A program made the position numbers and the translations under genes. From Rhizobiales bacterium 64-17 (lineage in GTDB: Bacteria > Pseudomonadota > Alphaproteobacteria > Rhizobiales > Xanthobacteraceae), in assembly GCA_001899285.1 (NCBI GenBank), contig MKWA01000024.1, positions 62,001 through 126,000 of the forward strand: a stretch of DNA of 64,000 nt. The letters run 5' to 3'. Below the pieces are notes generated by a model that was given only the letters and a program-made list of their open reading frames with translations, had not been told where the DNA came from and searched no databases. Below are positions 52,345 through 61,972 of this stretch, piece by piece; within the stretch, counting starts at the first letter, position 1, and each line of letters begins with the position of its first letter.

Positions 52345-53316
52345 TTATTGAACAGCCGGAAGATCGGCTTCGATGCCGAGCATGCGCGCCGTATTGGTCG
52401 ACACCATCTTGCGGATCTGGTCGTCGCTGTAGCCGAGGTCCATGCACATGCGGATGCCGCGGCGGAAGCCCTCGATCGGGCCGAACACGCCCGGCTGCCC
52501 GAGATCGGAGCACATCACCGTCTGCTCGACGCCGGCGGCTTCGATGTAATGGCCGAGGTCCGGCCCATCGGCGATCTTAAACTTCGATCCGTCGAGGAAC
52601 ATGCAGAGCGAGTGTTCGACGAAGGCGCCCATCGCCGCCAATCCTTTGACGTCGTTCAGGCTTCCGTCGACGATGTCTTCCGGATGGGTCAGCGTCATGC
52701 GCTTGACGCCGCGACGTTTGGCTTCCTCGAAAACGATCCAGGTTTCGCTGACGTGCAGATGGCCGCTCGCCAGCACCATGTCGTTGCGCGCGATCACGTC
52801 AATGACTTCCTTCACCTCGTCGCGGACACTCTTGTCAGCGTTGAAGACCGGGATGCCGACCGCAGCGCGCATCTTGCTCGTGGAGGCCGGGTGGGAGCGC
52901 TGAGACTCTCTTTCCCACCGCAGATGATTCTCGGCGGCGAGCGTCGGAAACCAGACGACCTTGCCGCCCATCGCCGCGGTGTGCTCCACCGCGTAAGGAT
53001 TGAAGCCGCCGACCACGTTATTCAGCGCGATGCTCGAATACACCTTGGTCTTGAGTTCGGGGTGATGGCGCTTGATCAGTTCCGCGGTCATGACGCCGCT
53101 GTAGTCGTGGTCCTTGGTGACCACCGCGGCAAATCCGGCCTTGGAGGCCTGCTGCGCCAGCTCCAGATGATCGAGCGCACGCGGCGCGATCGACGGGCCG
53201 CTGTGAACATGCGGGTCGATCGCTCCGACCAACAGCTTGTCGATGCGATGCTCGATCGCTGCTTCTGTCTCCGAACCCTGTGCGGGACCCGCTGCCGAAA
53301 TCTTCACCGAAACCAT
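52345..53316 (-). CDS. DUF6282/amidohydrolase-like metal-dependent hydrolase
   Basis: [66 protein letters not shown]. Confidence 0.75.
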   Translation of the reverse strand: MVSVKISAAGPAQGSETEAAIEHRIDKLLVGAIDPHVHSGPSIAPRALDHLELAQQASKAGFAAVVTKDHDYSGVMTAELIKRHHPELKTKVYSSIALNNVVGGFNPYAVEHTAAMGGKVVWFPTLAAENHLRWERESQRSHPASTSKMRAAVGIPVFNADKSVRDEVKEVIDVIARNDMVLASGHLHVSETWIVFEEAKRRGVKRMTLTHPEDIVDGSLNDVKGLAAMGAFVEHSLCMFLDGSKFKIADGPDLGHYIEAAGVEQTVMCSDLGQPGVFGPIEGFRRGIRMCMDLGYSDDQIRKMVSTNTARMLGIEADLPAVQ

Positions 53317-53517
53317 GGCGGTCACCTCAAAAATGATACGAACGACTATTTTTGTTCGCGATAGCAAAACGCAGTTTCATATTTCTAGAATGCTGTCGGG
53401 CGGCTTGTCAACCGTTTGAGAGAGCTCGTGTGAAAAATGCTATAAAAATAAAGGGTCTTTTATTTCCCGTGGTAGGCGGTTAAGATTAGCGGTATGCGAA
53501 TATGGTATACTGTTTTG

Positions 53518-53529
53518 TATTCGCGAATA
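53518..53529. promoter_or_regulatory. Palindrome TATTCGCGAATA, candidate IclR operator
   Basis: Perfect 12-bp palindrome just upstream of the likely IclR start; related TGTTCGCGATA at 53353-53363. Confidence 0.5.
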
Positions 53530-53537
53530 GGAATGGG

Positions 53538-54341
53538 ATGATGGCGGAAGAGGGATCTGCGGGTGTTCGGTCGGTCCAACTCGCGATCGATGTGCTGGAA
53601 GCGGTGGCGTTTTCCGAGGAGGAGCTTGGCGTCACCCAGATCGCCGAACGCCTACATGTCACTAAGGGGTCGGTGCACCGGCACCTGCACACCCTGGTCG
53701 AGCGCGGCTATCTTGCGCAAAATCCATCCACGAGCCGCTACCGGATCGGTCCGCGCAGCCGCTTGCTGACACGGATTGCGCCGGAGACTGACCTCGTTGC
53801 GCTGGCTGAAGAGCCGATGCGCGCGCTGCGTGACGCGGTTGGCCACACTGTCGTGCTGTCGGAGATGACGCCGCGCGGCGCACTCGTCGTCGCGAAGATG
53901 ACGGGTACATCCTCGATCGAGATCGGTGTCCGTTCGGGTAGCGAACTGCCATTTCATGCGACGGCGCAGGGAAAGGTGATGCTGGCCTTTGCGCCCAAGC
54001 CGTTCCAGGAACGGGTGTTGTCACAGCGGCTCGAAACCCTGACCGAAAAGACGGTCACATCGCGGGTCCAGATGGAAAAAGATCTGATCGAGATCGCACG
54101 GCACGGCTATTGCTCCGCGCCGGAAGAGGCGATGCTCGGTATTAGTGCCGTTGCGGCGCCCGTCTTTGATGACCGTGACGCTTGCATCGCTTCGCTGGCC
54201 CTGGTGGGCTCGATCCAATTTTTGCCCAGCACGCCGAAAGCCGGAGAGATTGCCGCGCTCATCGAGCGAGCCCGGCAAGTCTCCAGTAGGCTCGGGCACG
54301 GCGAGCGCGTAAGAACGACGAAAAAGACGGCGCTTCGCTAA
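53538..54341 (+). CDS. IclR-family transcriptional regulator
   Basis: VRSVQLAIDVLEAVAFSEEELGVTQIAERLHVTKGSVHRHLHTLVERGYL wHTH; start at MMAEEG preferred. Confidence 0.92.
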   Translation: MMAEEGSAGVRSVQLAIDVLEAVAFSEEELGVTQIAERLHVTKGSVHRHLHTLVERGYLAQNPSTSRYRIGPRSRLLTRIAPETDLVALAEEPMRALRDAVGHTVVLSEMTPRGALVVAKMTGTSSIEIGVRSGSELPFHATAQGKVMLAFAPKPFQERVLSQRLETLTEKTVTSRVQMEKDLIEIARHGYCSAPEEAMLGISAVAAPVFDDRDACIASLALVGSIQFLPSTPKAGEIAALIERARQVSSRLGHGERVRTTKKTALR

Positions 54342-54465
54342 CGATGACGCCCACGCATCGTGAAATATATGTCTAGGCTTGGCGCGAGTTTGCCGAGCTA
54401 CGAGTGTACCTCGATTAGCTGCACCTGAACGATGTTTCGTTGGCGATTTGACCTAATGGCGATGA

Positions 54466-54483
54466 GTTAGCTATGCGTTAGCT
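54466..54483. repeat. Paired GTTAGCT motif (11-bp spacing)
   Basis: GTTAGCT-atgc-GTTAGCT, matching 22279-22296. Confidence 0.6.
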
Positions 54484-54540
54484 TCAAATAATGGTAGATA
54501 GAAATATCCTTTAATATCAATATTTTAGATCTTTTCGCGA

Positions 54541-54637
54541 GTTAAGGCGCCGTTAACCATCGACGGTTTTCCGGGCCTTTTATCGACGGTCGTGAACCTT
54601 CACTTGGTCCTTTGAATCAGCGCTGTTTTGGAATTTC
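54541..54637. repeat. Right copy of ~97-bp imperfect direct repeat with CtrA-like box
   Basis: Gapless match to 22134-22230 (73/97 by manual count). Confidence 0.8.
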
Positions 54638-54736
54638 GGCGTTTGGGTTCGTTCGCCACAAGCCGGCGCGCAATGCGGGACGATCGTTCGCTGGGCAGAG
54701 CTTGAAGACGCCGGCAAATCCAAGCCTAAGCGACCG

Positions 54737-57148
54737 TCACGGGGATTTTCCAACGGGAAGATTCGCGGATGCGGGACGCCCCATGACCGGGGTGCCCGCG
54801 ACAGCCCCATGGGCCGAATCGGCGATGAGGTCGCTTTTTTGAATGATGCGGGGCAAGCGATGGACCCCGATGTCGGGGAGGGGTTGATCAAACAATTCAA
54901 CGTCGCACATGCAGCTATGGGCCGTGGTCCCCTGCGCAAGACGCGACGTTCCGACGTCACGTGTGAGCGCATTCGGGTTACCGTGAACGTCGAGCGGACG
55001 ACCCTCGACATCGTGCGGATCAAACCAGGCGCCCGTTGGCAATTGCACAACGCCGGGCATGACGCTGTCCGATAAACGGACGCCAGCCAAAGCCGCGCCG
55101 CGATCGTTAAAAAGCCTGACCACATCACCGTCCGCAATACCGCGCTCGCGCGCGTCAAACGGATTCATGCGAACCGGCTCGCGACCCCGAATCTTTTGCC
55201 CTCGGCTGACGTCGCCATGATCCAGCTGGCTGTGGAGTCGGGCCGGTGGCTGACTGGATATGAGGTGCAGCGGATAGCGTCCCTTTGCTCCCAGCCATTC
55301 AGTTTTGTCAAACCATGCGGCATGACCTTTGCAATCTTCGTACTGAAAGTCGGCGATCGCGTCGGAGTAAAGCTGCAGTTTGCCGGACGGTGTCTTGAGC
55401 GGATTGGCGAGCGGATCTGCGCGAAAGGCTTCGAACGTCGCGATGAGGTCGGGCAATTGCGGCCTCAGGTCGATGGGGTCGCCGTGCCAAAAGGTGTCGA
55501 AGTCCGGAAGAGTCACGTCGGCGCGTGCGGCATTGCTTGCTGTCATCTCGTAAAGGCGGCGGACCCACTGCATCTCGTCCCGGCCTTCGGTGAAGGCGTC
55601 GCGATATCCCAAACGATCCGCCAATGCGGAAAAGACGTCATAGTCCGTCCTCGCGTCACCGAGCGGTGCGGCAATGCGATGCATCGGTGTGATCCAGGAA
55701 TCGAAAGTCGAGGCAGCGAAATCATTGCGCTCCAACGGCGTTGCCACGGGAAACACGATGTCGGCGCGGCGCGCGGTCGCCGTCCAATACATGTCGTGGA
55801 CGATAATCGTCTCCGGTTTCCCCCAGACGCGGTCAAGGCGGTTGAGGTCCTGATGGTGGTGAAAAGGGTTTCCACCGGCCCAATAAATCAAGCCGATATC
55901 GGGATAGGTGAGCCGATTTCCGTTGTAGTCGAATGCGTCGCCGGGACGTTCCAGCATGTCGGTCAATCGCGCGACGGGGATATAATCCCGGACCGGATTG
56001 CTGCCTTGAGGCAAGGCGCCAACGGAAAACGTCAGGCGCTTGCGTTCCTTGAAACTGGAATTGAACACGCCATAGCCATACACAATGCCGCCGCCGGGAA
56101 GCCCGAAATGACCGAGCATCGCAGCAAGCGTCGTCCCGGCCCAATAGGTCTGCTCGCCATGTTCACCGCGCTGCACCGACAGTGACAGGCCGATGATGGA
56201 CCGCTCCCGGGATAGCCGCAGCGCGAGGTCGCGAATTTTATCGGCAGGCACGGTCGTCAAGGACGCGGCCCAATTCGCATCTTTCGCAACGCCGTCCTGC
56301 TTTCCGAGCAGATAGTCGGCGACGTGATCGAAGCCGTGGCAGTAACGATTCAGAAAGTCGGTGTCGTGAAGCCCATTCACAAGCAATGTATGGGCGAGAC
56401 CGAGCATCAGCGCGACGTCGCTGCCGGGCCGGCATGGAAGCCATTCGGCTTCGAGGAAACCGGCGGCATCGTCACGAACAGCGCTGACGTTGATAAAGTG
56501 CACGCCCGCTTCCTTGAGCGTGCGGAGATGATGCTCGGCGTCGTGGCTGCCGATGCCACCAGGGCTCACCTGATTGTTTTTGAGGCCGATGCCGCCAAAG
56601 CAAAGGATCAATTTGCAATGATCTGCAATGTCACGCGCGGGCGGGGCTTCGCCGCACGCCGTATAAAGCTGCATGCCGGTGATATGCGGAACGATGACGA
56701 GGCCGGCGCCCGCTGAATAATCGTTGACGGAATCCGTGTACCCGCCACCCAAGCGCAAAAATCGATGAATCTGACTTTGGGCGTGATGGAAGCGTCCGGC
56801 GCTCGACCAGCCATATGAGCTGCCGTAGACCGCGGAATCGCCGCGCCGTGCGCGCACATCGTGGATGGCATCCGCCGCCAGGTCGAGTGCGAAGTCCCAA
56901 TCGACGGCGACGAATGGCTCTCGCCCGCGGCCCGATCCATCGCTCCCCTTTCCGCGCTCCAGATATCCTTTGCGAACCATTGGCGTGAGGACACGCACGT
57001 TGGGGTCGCGCGTGGCGCGAAGGTTACGTCCAAGCGGTGAAGGGGAACGGTCGGTGCCGCTTGGAGAGACGACGAGCTCACCGTTCTCATCGAGATGAGC
57101 GCGAAAATTGCCCCAATGCGCGGCGGTTGGAAAACTATCGGTGCTCAT
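54737..57148 (-). CDS. Molybdopterin-dependent oxidoreductase (BisC/TorZ-like)
   Basis: YGSSYGWSSAGRFHHAQSQIHRFLRLGGGYTDSVNDYSAGAG; NPFDARERGIADGDVVRLFNDRG. Confidence 0.88.
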   Translation of the reverse strand: MSTDSFPTAAHWGNFRAHLDENGELVVSPSGTDRSPSPLGRNLRATRDPNVRVLTPMVRKGYLERGKGSDGSGRGREPFVAVDWDFALDLAADAIHDVRARRGDSAVYGSSYGWSSAGRFHHAQSQIHRFLRLGGGYTDSVNDYSAGAGLVIVPHITGMQLYTACGEAPPARDIADHCKLILCFGGIGLKNNQVSPGGIGSHDAEHHLRTLKEAGVHFINVSAVRDDAAGFLEAEWLPCRPGSDVALMLGLAHTLLVNGLHDTDFLNRYCHGFDHVADYLLGKQDGVAKDANWAASLTTVPADKIRDLALRLSRERSIIGLSLSVQRGEHGEQTYWAGTTLAAMLGHFGLPGGGIVYGYGVFNSSFKERKRLTFSVGALPQGSNPVRDYIPVARLTDMLERPGDAFDYNGNRLTYPDIGLIYWAGGNPFHHHQDLNRLDRVWGKPETIIVHDMYWTATARRADIVFPVATPLERNDFAASTFDSWITPMHRIAAPLGDARTDYDVFSALADRLGYRDAFTEGRDEMQWVRRLYEMTASNAARADVTLPDFDTFWHGDPIDLRPQLPDLIATFEAFRADPLANPLKTPSGKLQLYSDAIADFQYEDCKGHAAWFDKTEWLGAKGRYPLHLISSQPPARLHSQLDHGDVSRGQKIRGREPVRMNPFDARERGIADGDVVRLFNDRGAALAGVRLSDSVMPGVVQLPTGAWFDPHDVEGRPLDVHGNPNALTRDVGTSRLAQGTTAHSCMCDVELFDQPLPDIGVHRLPRIIQKSDLIADSAHGAVAGTPVMGRPASANLPVGKSP

Positions 57149-57257
57149 CGATCGAACTCAAAAGAAGGTCAATCATCGTCGAGCCGCGGCCAGCCGCGAT
57201 TGCCGGGTGCTTCGAAGCATCGCCTTGCGAGGACTGCGCTGCCCCGCGAAATCCACA

Positions 57258-58073
57258 TCACGTATTTGCGACCCGGCCTGAACCTCTGTCCTGCGTCCCT
57301 ACCCGCGCTTCTCGCATCGCGCTGGATTGCCCATAAAGATTTTCGAGATAATCGATCAGCTCGCGCAAGGATTCGATTGCCGCACGAGGCTTGCGCCGCC
57401 GGATCCCTGACAGAATCCGCTCATGATATCCGATAATCGCCTTGCGCTCCCGCACCCGAAAAGTGACGAGATTTGTAATCGGTAGAAGAGCCTCAACGAC
57501 CGCATACATCATAAAGCGCAGGGGCGCATTGCAAGTTGCGTCGACGATTGCGCGGTGAAAACGTACGTCTGCCGCGCAGAAATCCTCATCACTAATCGAC
57601 GGGTCGCATGACGAGGCGAGCGCCTCTTCCATCGCCTGAATGTGCTGCGTCTGCCAGTTCTCGGCGGCGAGCTGACAGCAGCTTGCCTCCATCTCGAACC
57701 GTGCTCGCGCAATCTCTGCGAAGTTGAAGACGCCGAGGCTCACAAGCATCGTCGCGGTCCCGGTCAGCGATGCGGCAAACAGCGCCGGATCCGGCTCGGC
57801 GACAAAATTGCCGCCGAGGGGGCCACGTCGCGAGCGGACGAGATGCTGCGCCGCAAGCCGTTTCAGCGCTTCCCGGATGGTAGGGCGTGATACGCCATAA
57901 GTCTGGGCAAGCTCATCTTCGGTCGGCAACCGTTGGCCGACCTGGAGGCGGCCGCTGACGATGGCTTCGCGGATTTGCTCGGAAATCTGTTTGGCAACGC
58001 TGGCCGTCACGACAGCTGGCAACTGACGCTGCATAGAGGTTTTGCCCCCGACAATCGCGGCAGAGAGGCCCAT
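57258..58073 (-). CDS. GntR (FadR-subfamily) transcriptional regulator
   Basis: GQRLPTEDELAQTYGVSRPTIREALKRLAAQHLVRSRRGPLGGNFVAEP. Confidence 0.92.
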   Translation of the reverse strand: MGLSAAIVGGKTSMQRQLPAVVTASVAKQISEQIREAIVSGRLQVGQRLPTEDELAQTYGVSRPTIREALKRLAAQHLVRSRRGPLGGNFVAEPDPALFAASLTGTATMLVSLGVFNFAEIARARFEMEASCCQLAAENWQTQHIQAMEEALASSCDPSISDEDFCAADVRFHRAIVDATCNAPLRFMMYAVVEALLPITNLVTFRVRERKAIIGYHERILSGIRRRKPRAAIESLRELIDYLENLYGQSSAMREARVGTQDRGSGRVANT

Positions 58074-58187
58074 ATCTCGGGCCGAGGTTCACCGCACCCA
58101 TTCGCCTCTGGGCATACAGCAGATTCGCAGAAGGCACATCGCCTCTGTTCGCCGATGCTCACAAGCAGTGCCAATCTACAAAATCAT

Positions 58188-58202
58188 TATTTGTTTGACA
58201 AA
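58188..58202. promoter_or_regulatory. Candidate FadR-type operator ATTTGT-ttg-ACAAAT
   Basis: Inverted repeat immediately upstream of the 58204 ATG, between divergent gntR and reductase. Confidence 0.5.
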
Positions 58203-58203
58203 T

Positions 58204-59247
58204 ATGAAAATGAAACCACAATCCACCCCGCTGCAAACAGCACTGGTGGAGGGACCGTTGCCGTTTCAAGCGATTGTTGCGCGCGACACTTCGGGAAAAA
58301 GCATCGCCGAACCGGCGTCGCTGGAGCTGAGTGACCTTCCGGCCGGGGACGTGCTGGTCGAGGTGCAATATTCCGCGCTGAATTACAAAGATGCGCTCGC
58401 GGTCTGCGGCAACCGCAATAAGATCATGAAAAGCCTGCCTTTCGTGCCCGGCATCGATCTTGTCGGGACCGTGGTCGAAAGCAGCGACCCTGCGTTTGCT
58501 GCAGGCGATCAGGTGCTTGCCACGGGCTGGGGCCTCGGCGAGCGTCACTGGGGCGGATTTTCCCGTTATGCGAGGTTGAAGAAGGAGTGGCTGACGCCGC
58601 TCCCTGCGGGACTGACGCCATTGCGGGCGATGGCATTGGGCACGGCGGGCCTTACCGCCATGCTGTGCGTCGAGGTGCTGGAGCGGGCTGGCGTGACGCC
58701 CTCGTCGGGTGAGGTGGTTGTCACTGGCGCGTCGGGCGGCGTCGGCAGCCTGTCGGTGATGTTGCTTGCCGCGCTTGGCTATTCCGCTGCTGCGGCTACA
58801 GGCAAATCTGAGCAATCCGAATATTTCAAATCGCTTGGCGCGTCCCGCGTCGTGCCGCGCGCTGAACTCGATCGCGATGCTAAGCCGTTGGAAAAGGAGC
58901 TTTGGGCGGGCGCTGTCGACACGGTCGGCAGCCGAACACTAGCTACCCTGCTGACGCAAATCCGTTACGGCGGTACGGTGGCCGCGTGCGGCCTGGCCGG
59001 CGGCTTTGATCTGCCTTCGACGGTGATGCCCTTCATCCTGCGCAATGTTGGATTGCAGGGCGTCGATTCCGTTTATTTGCCCGCTGACCGGCGAGGACCG
59101 GCCTGGCGCAGGCTTGCCGAGCTTCTGCCCGCCGCGCAAATTGACCGCATCGCCCAAGTGGCGAAACTCGCGGATATTCCCGATCTCGCGCAAAAAATGC
59201 TGGACGGGAAAACGCAGGGTCGCGCCGTCATCTCGCTGGAGTCGTAA
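58204..59247 (+). CDS. YhdH/acryloyl-CoA reductase-like MDR oxidoreductase
   Basis: NYKDALAVCGNRNKIMKSLPFVPGIDLVGTVVES; VVTGASGGVGSLSVMLLAALGY. Confidence 0.88.
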   Translation: MKMKPQSTPLQTALVEGPLPFQAIVARDTSGKSIAEPASLELSDLPAGDVLVEVQYSALNYKDALAVCGNRNKIMKSLPFVPGIDLVGTVVESSDPAFAAGDQVLATGWGLGERHWGGFSRYARLKKEWLTPLPAGLTPLRAMALGTAGLTAMLCVEVLERAGVTPSSGEVVVTGASGGVGSLSVMLLAALGYSAAAATGKSEQSEYFKSLGASRVVPRAELDRDAKPLEKELWAGAVDTVGSRTLATLLTQIRYGGTVAACGLAGGFDLPSTVMPFILRNVGLQGVDSVYLPADRRGPAWRRLAELLPAAQIDRIAQVAKLADIPDLAQKMLDGKTQGRAVISLES

Positions 59248-59286
59248 CGGAAAAATTTTTCACCTCAGCAAGGGGGAGGCCATTCG

Positions 59287-60342
59287 ATGACTGACAGGTT
59301 CTCACGTCGATCTTTCATTCGCCTTGGCACGACCGGCGCGATCGCCAGCATTGCGGCGCCAATGGTGATTTCTTCCGCTGTCCGCGCCCAGAACCGGACA
59401 CTTTACGTCAATACCTATGGCGGAGATCTCGAACAGGGCTGGAAAAAGGCTTACTGCGAACCATTCACCAAACAGACCGGCATCAATATCAAAACGGTGA
59501 CGCCGGTTAACTTTGCCAAGCTGCGTGCGCAGGTGCAGACCAAGTCCTTTGAATGGGACATCACCTGCATGAACATCACCGAGTTGACGCAGGCGGAAGT
59601 CGATGGATTGACCGAAACCATCGATCTCAAGATCGTGAAGGATGTTCCCAAGAGCATTATCGTCGGCAACGGGATCGGCGCGTACAACCTCGGCACGACG
59701 CTTGTTTATCGGAAGGATAAATTCCCGAATGGAGGCCCCCAGAGTTGGGCCGATTTCTGGGACGTCGAAAAATTCCCGGGCAATCGCTGTCTGTTCAATC
59801 GTCCATTTACCTGCCTTGCTTGGGCATTGCTCGCCGACGGCGTGCCCAAGGACAAGCTCTATCCGATGGATGTCGATCGCGCGTTCAAGAAAATGGACGA
59901 GATCAAGCCCCATATCAAAGTGTGGTGGACGCAAGGATCGCAGTCGCAGCAACTGATCCGCGACGGCGAAGTCGACATGATCGGCATGTGGAGTGCGCGC
60001 GCAGCGAACCTGATCGAGCAGGGTGTTCCGCTCGAAATGGTCTGGAACGGTGCGGAAAACTTCACGTCCTACTGGTTCCTGCCGCGGGGCACGCCGCGAG
60101 CGGAGATAGCCTGGCAGTTCGCTAATTTTGCCGCGCAAGCAGAGCAGCAGGCGAATTTTACCAAGCTGCTGCCTTACGGACCTGTCAATCCGGGTGCGCT
60201 GAAACTCGTGCCGGAAGCGCGCATGAAGCTGACGCCGTCCTGGCCGGCCAATCTCGACGTTTCGTTTGAGCATGATGCCAAATGGCTCGGTTCGCGTCTC
60301 GGCGGAATCCGTGAGCGCTGGGCTCAGTGGCTCGCGTCCTGA
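59287..60342 (+). CDS. Spermidine/putrescine-type ABC substrate-binding protein (Tat signal)
   Basis: RRSFIRLGTTGAIASIAAPM signal; LYVNTYGGDLEQGWKKAYCEPFTKQTGI. Confidence 0.9.
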   Translation: MTDRFSRRSFIRLGTTGAIASIAAPMVISSAVRAQNRTLYVNTYGGDLEQGWKKAYCEPFTKQTGINIKTVTPVNFAKLRAQVQTKSFEWDITCMNITELTQAEVDGLTETIDLKIVKDVPKSIIVGNGIGAYNLGTTLVYRKDKFPNGGPQSWADFWDVEKFPGNRCLFNRPFTCLAWALLADGVPKDKLYPMDVDRAFKKMDEIKPHIKVWWTQGSQSQQLIRDGEVDMIGMWSARAANLIEQGVPLEMVWNGAENFTSYWFLPRGTPRAEIAWQFANFAAQAEQQANFTKLLPYGPVNPGALKLVPEARMKLTPSWPANLDVSFEHDAKWLGSRLGGIRERWAQWLAS

Positions 60343-60366
60343 TCTTCGGGTGGCCTGATCGGCATC

Positions 60367-61197
60367 ATGATCGCCTGGGAAAGCAAAGCAGCGAAGCCTT
60401 ATCTGCTGATGGCGCCGGTCGTCGCCGTCATCGCGGTTTGCTTTCTTCTGCCGATCCTCAATGTTCTGTTTCTGTCGTTCACCGAGCCGACAGTATCGCT
60501 CCATAACTATGCTCGGATTTTCTCCGTACCGCTTTATCTCCGCGTTCTTGCCAATACGTTCAAGAATGCGGCTCTGGTTACAGTGATCTGTCTCGTGCTC
60601 GCTTATCCATTGGCTTACACGCTGGTGCGGCGTGGCCCTGTGATCGCCGGCATCCTTTTGGCGGCGGTCGCTATCCCGTTCTGGACCGGCTTTCTTGTCC
60701 GGACGTTTTCTTGGTTGGTTATTTTCGGAGCGGAGGGCCCCGTCGCCGGAGTGATGCGATGGGCGGGATTCGAGCCGCCGCGCATGCTGTTCACCACCTT
60801 CGCCGCGCTGTGGGGCATGACGCATATTCTGCTGCCCTACATGGTGATGGCGCTGTATGGCGTGATGAAGCGCATCAATATGCAGCAGATCAAGGCCGCG
60901 GAAAGTCTCGGCGCCACGCCGGTCATCGCGTTCTGGCGGGTGTTTGTGCCGCAATCTCTGCCCGGTGTAATTAACGGCTGTGTGCTCGTTTTCACGATGT
61001 GTCTTGGCTTTTACGTTACGCCGGTTCTGCTTGGCACGCCGACTGACATGATGATCGCGCAACTGATCGGCCAGCAGGTGCAGGAGTTGCTGGCGTGGGG
61101 TTTCGCCGCCGCGTTGTCGGTGATGCTGATGATCTGCACGTTCGCGATTCTCGCGATCTATGATCGCTTCTTCGGTCTGCAGCGGTTATGGGGCTGA
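60367..61197 (+). CDS. ABC transporter permease (PotB-like)
   Basis: Six TM-like segments; EAA-loop QIKAAESLGATPVIAFWRVFVPQSLPG. Confidence 0.9.
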   Translation: MIAWESKAAKPYLLMAPVVAVIAVCFLLPILNVLFLSFTEPTVSLHNYARIFSVPLYLRVLANTFKNAALVTVICLVLAYPLAYTLVRRGPVIAGILLAAVAIPFWTGFLVRTFSWLVIFGAEGPVAGVMRWAGFEPPRMLFTTFAALWGMTHILLPYMVMALYGVMKRINMQQIKAAESLGATPVIAFWRVFVPQSLPGVINGCVLVFTMCLGFYVTPVLLGTPTDMMIAQLIGQQVQELLAWGFAAALSVMLMICTFAILAIYDRFFGLQRLWG

Positions 61198-61201
61198 ACC
61201 G

Positions 61202-61972
61202 ATGATTGCGCTCGTTCTTGCCCTGATTGTTGCCGCATTCCTGGTCGCGCCATTGTTCATCGTCGTTCCGATGTCGTTCAGCACCGCGGCCTCTTTTGCC
61301 TTTCCGCCGCCTGGCTATTCGCTCGGCTATTACCAGGCCTTCTTCGCCAACGAGAGCTGGCTGACGTCCGTTTTCAATAGCCTGATCATTGCTTCCATCA
61401 CGACGGTATGCACGCTGGCCATTACCATTCCTGCGGCCATGGGCTTTGTGCGTTATCGGTTTCGCGGTGCGAGCGTCTTCAACCTGATTGTGATGGCGCC
61501 GTTGATCACGCCACATATCATGGCAGCCCTTGCTTACTACAATTTCCTCGCCAAGTTCGGAATTCTCGGTACGCATCTCGGCGTTATCATCGCACATACG
61601 GTGCTGACGGTGCCGATCTGTTTCCTGTGTGTTTGCGCAGCGATCAAAGGTTTCGATACCAATCTCGAGCGCGCTGCGATGAGCATGGGCGCCGGACCGT
61701 TGAAAACGTTCCGGATGGTGACCTTTCCGCTATTGCGGCCCGGTTTCCTGATCGGCGCCTTGTTCACTTTCCTGTATTCGTTCGAAGAGCCCGTGGTGGC
61801 GCTCTTTATCAGCGGCCGTGTCGCCGCGACGATGCCGAAGAAGATGTTCGAAAGCATCCAGCTCGACGCTGACCCGATCATCGCGGTGGTGTCGACGCTG
61901 CTCTTTGCCTTTGCGGCCCTCGCCATCTTGATTCCAACGACGGTTCGCCTCTTTCGGGATCGCGCGGCATGA
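61202..61972 (+). CDS. ABC transporter permease (PotC-like)
   Basis: TM segments; EAA-loop LERAAMSMGAGPLKTFRMVTFPLLRPG. Confidence 0.9.
   Translation: MIALVLALIVAAFLVAPLFIVVPMSFSTAASFAFPPPGYSLGYYQAFFANESWLTSVFNSLIIASITTVCTLAITIPAAMGFVRYRFRGASVFNLIVMAPLITPHIMAALAYYNFLAKFGILGTHLGVIIAHTVLTVPICFLCVCAAIKGFDTNLERAAMSMGAGPLKTFRMVTFPLLRPGFLIGALFTFLYSFEEPVVALFISGRVAATMPKKMFESIQLDADPIIAVVSTLLFAFAALAILIPTTVRLFRDRAA

Noticed and set aside
59302-61062. 586-aa minus ORF opposite the ABC transporter genes
   Set aside because: Antisense shadow; sense-strand genes have clear families and tight spacing
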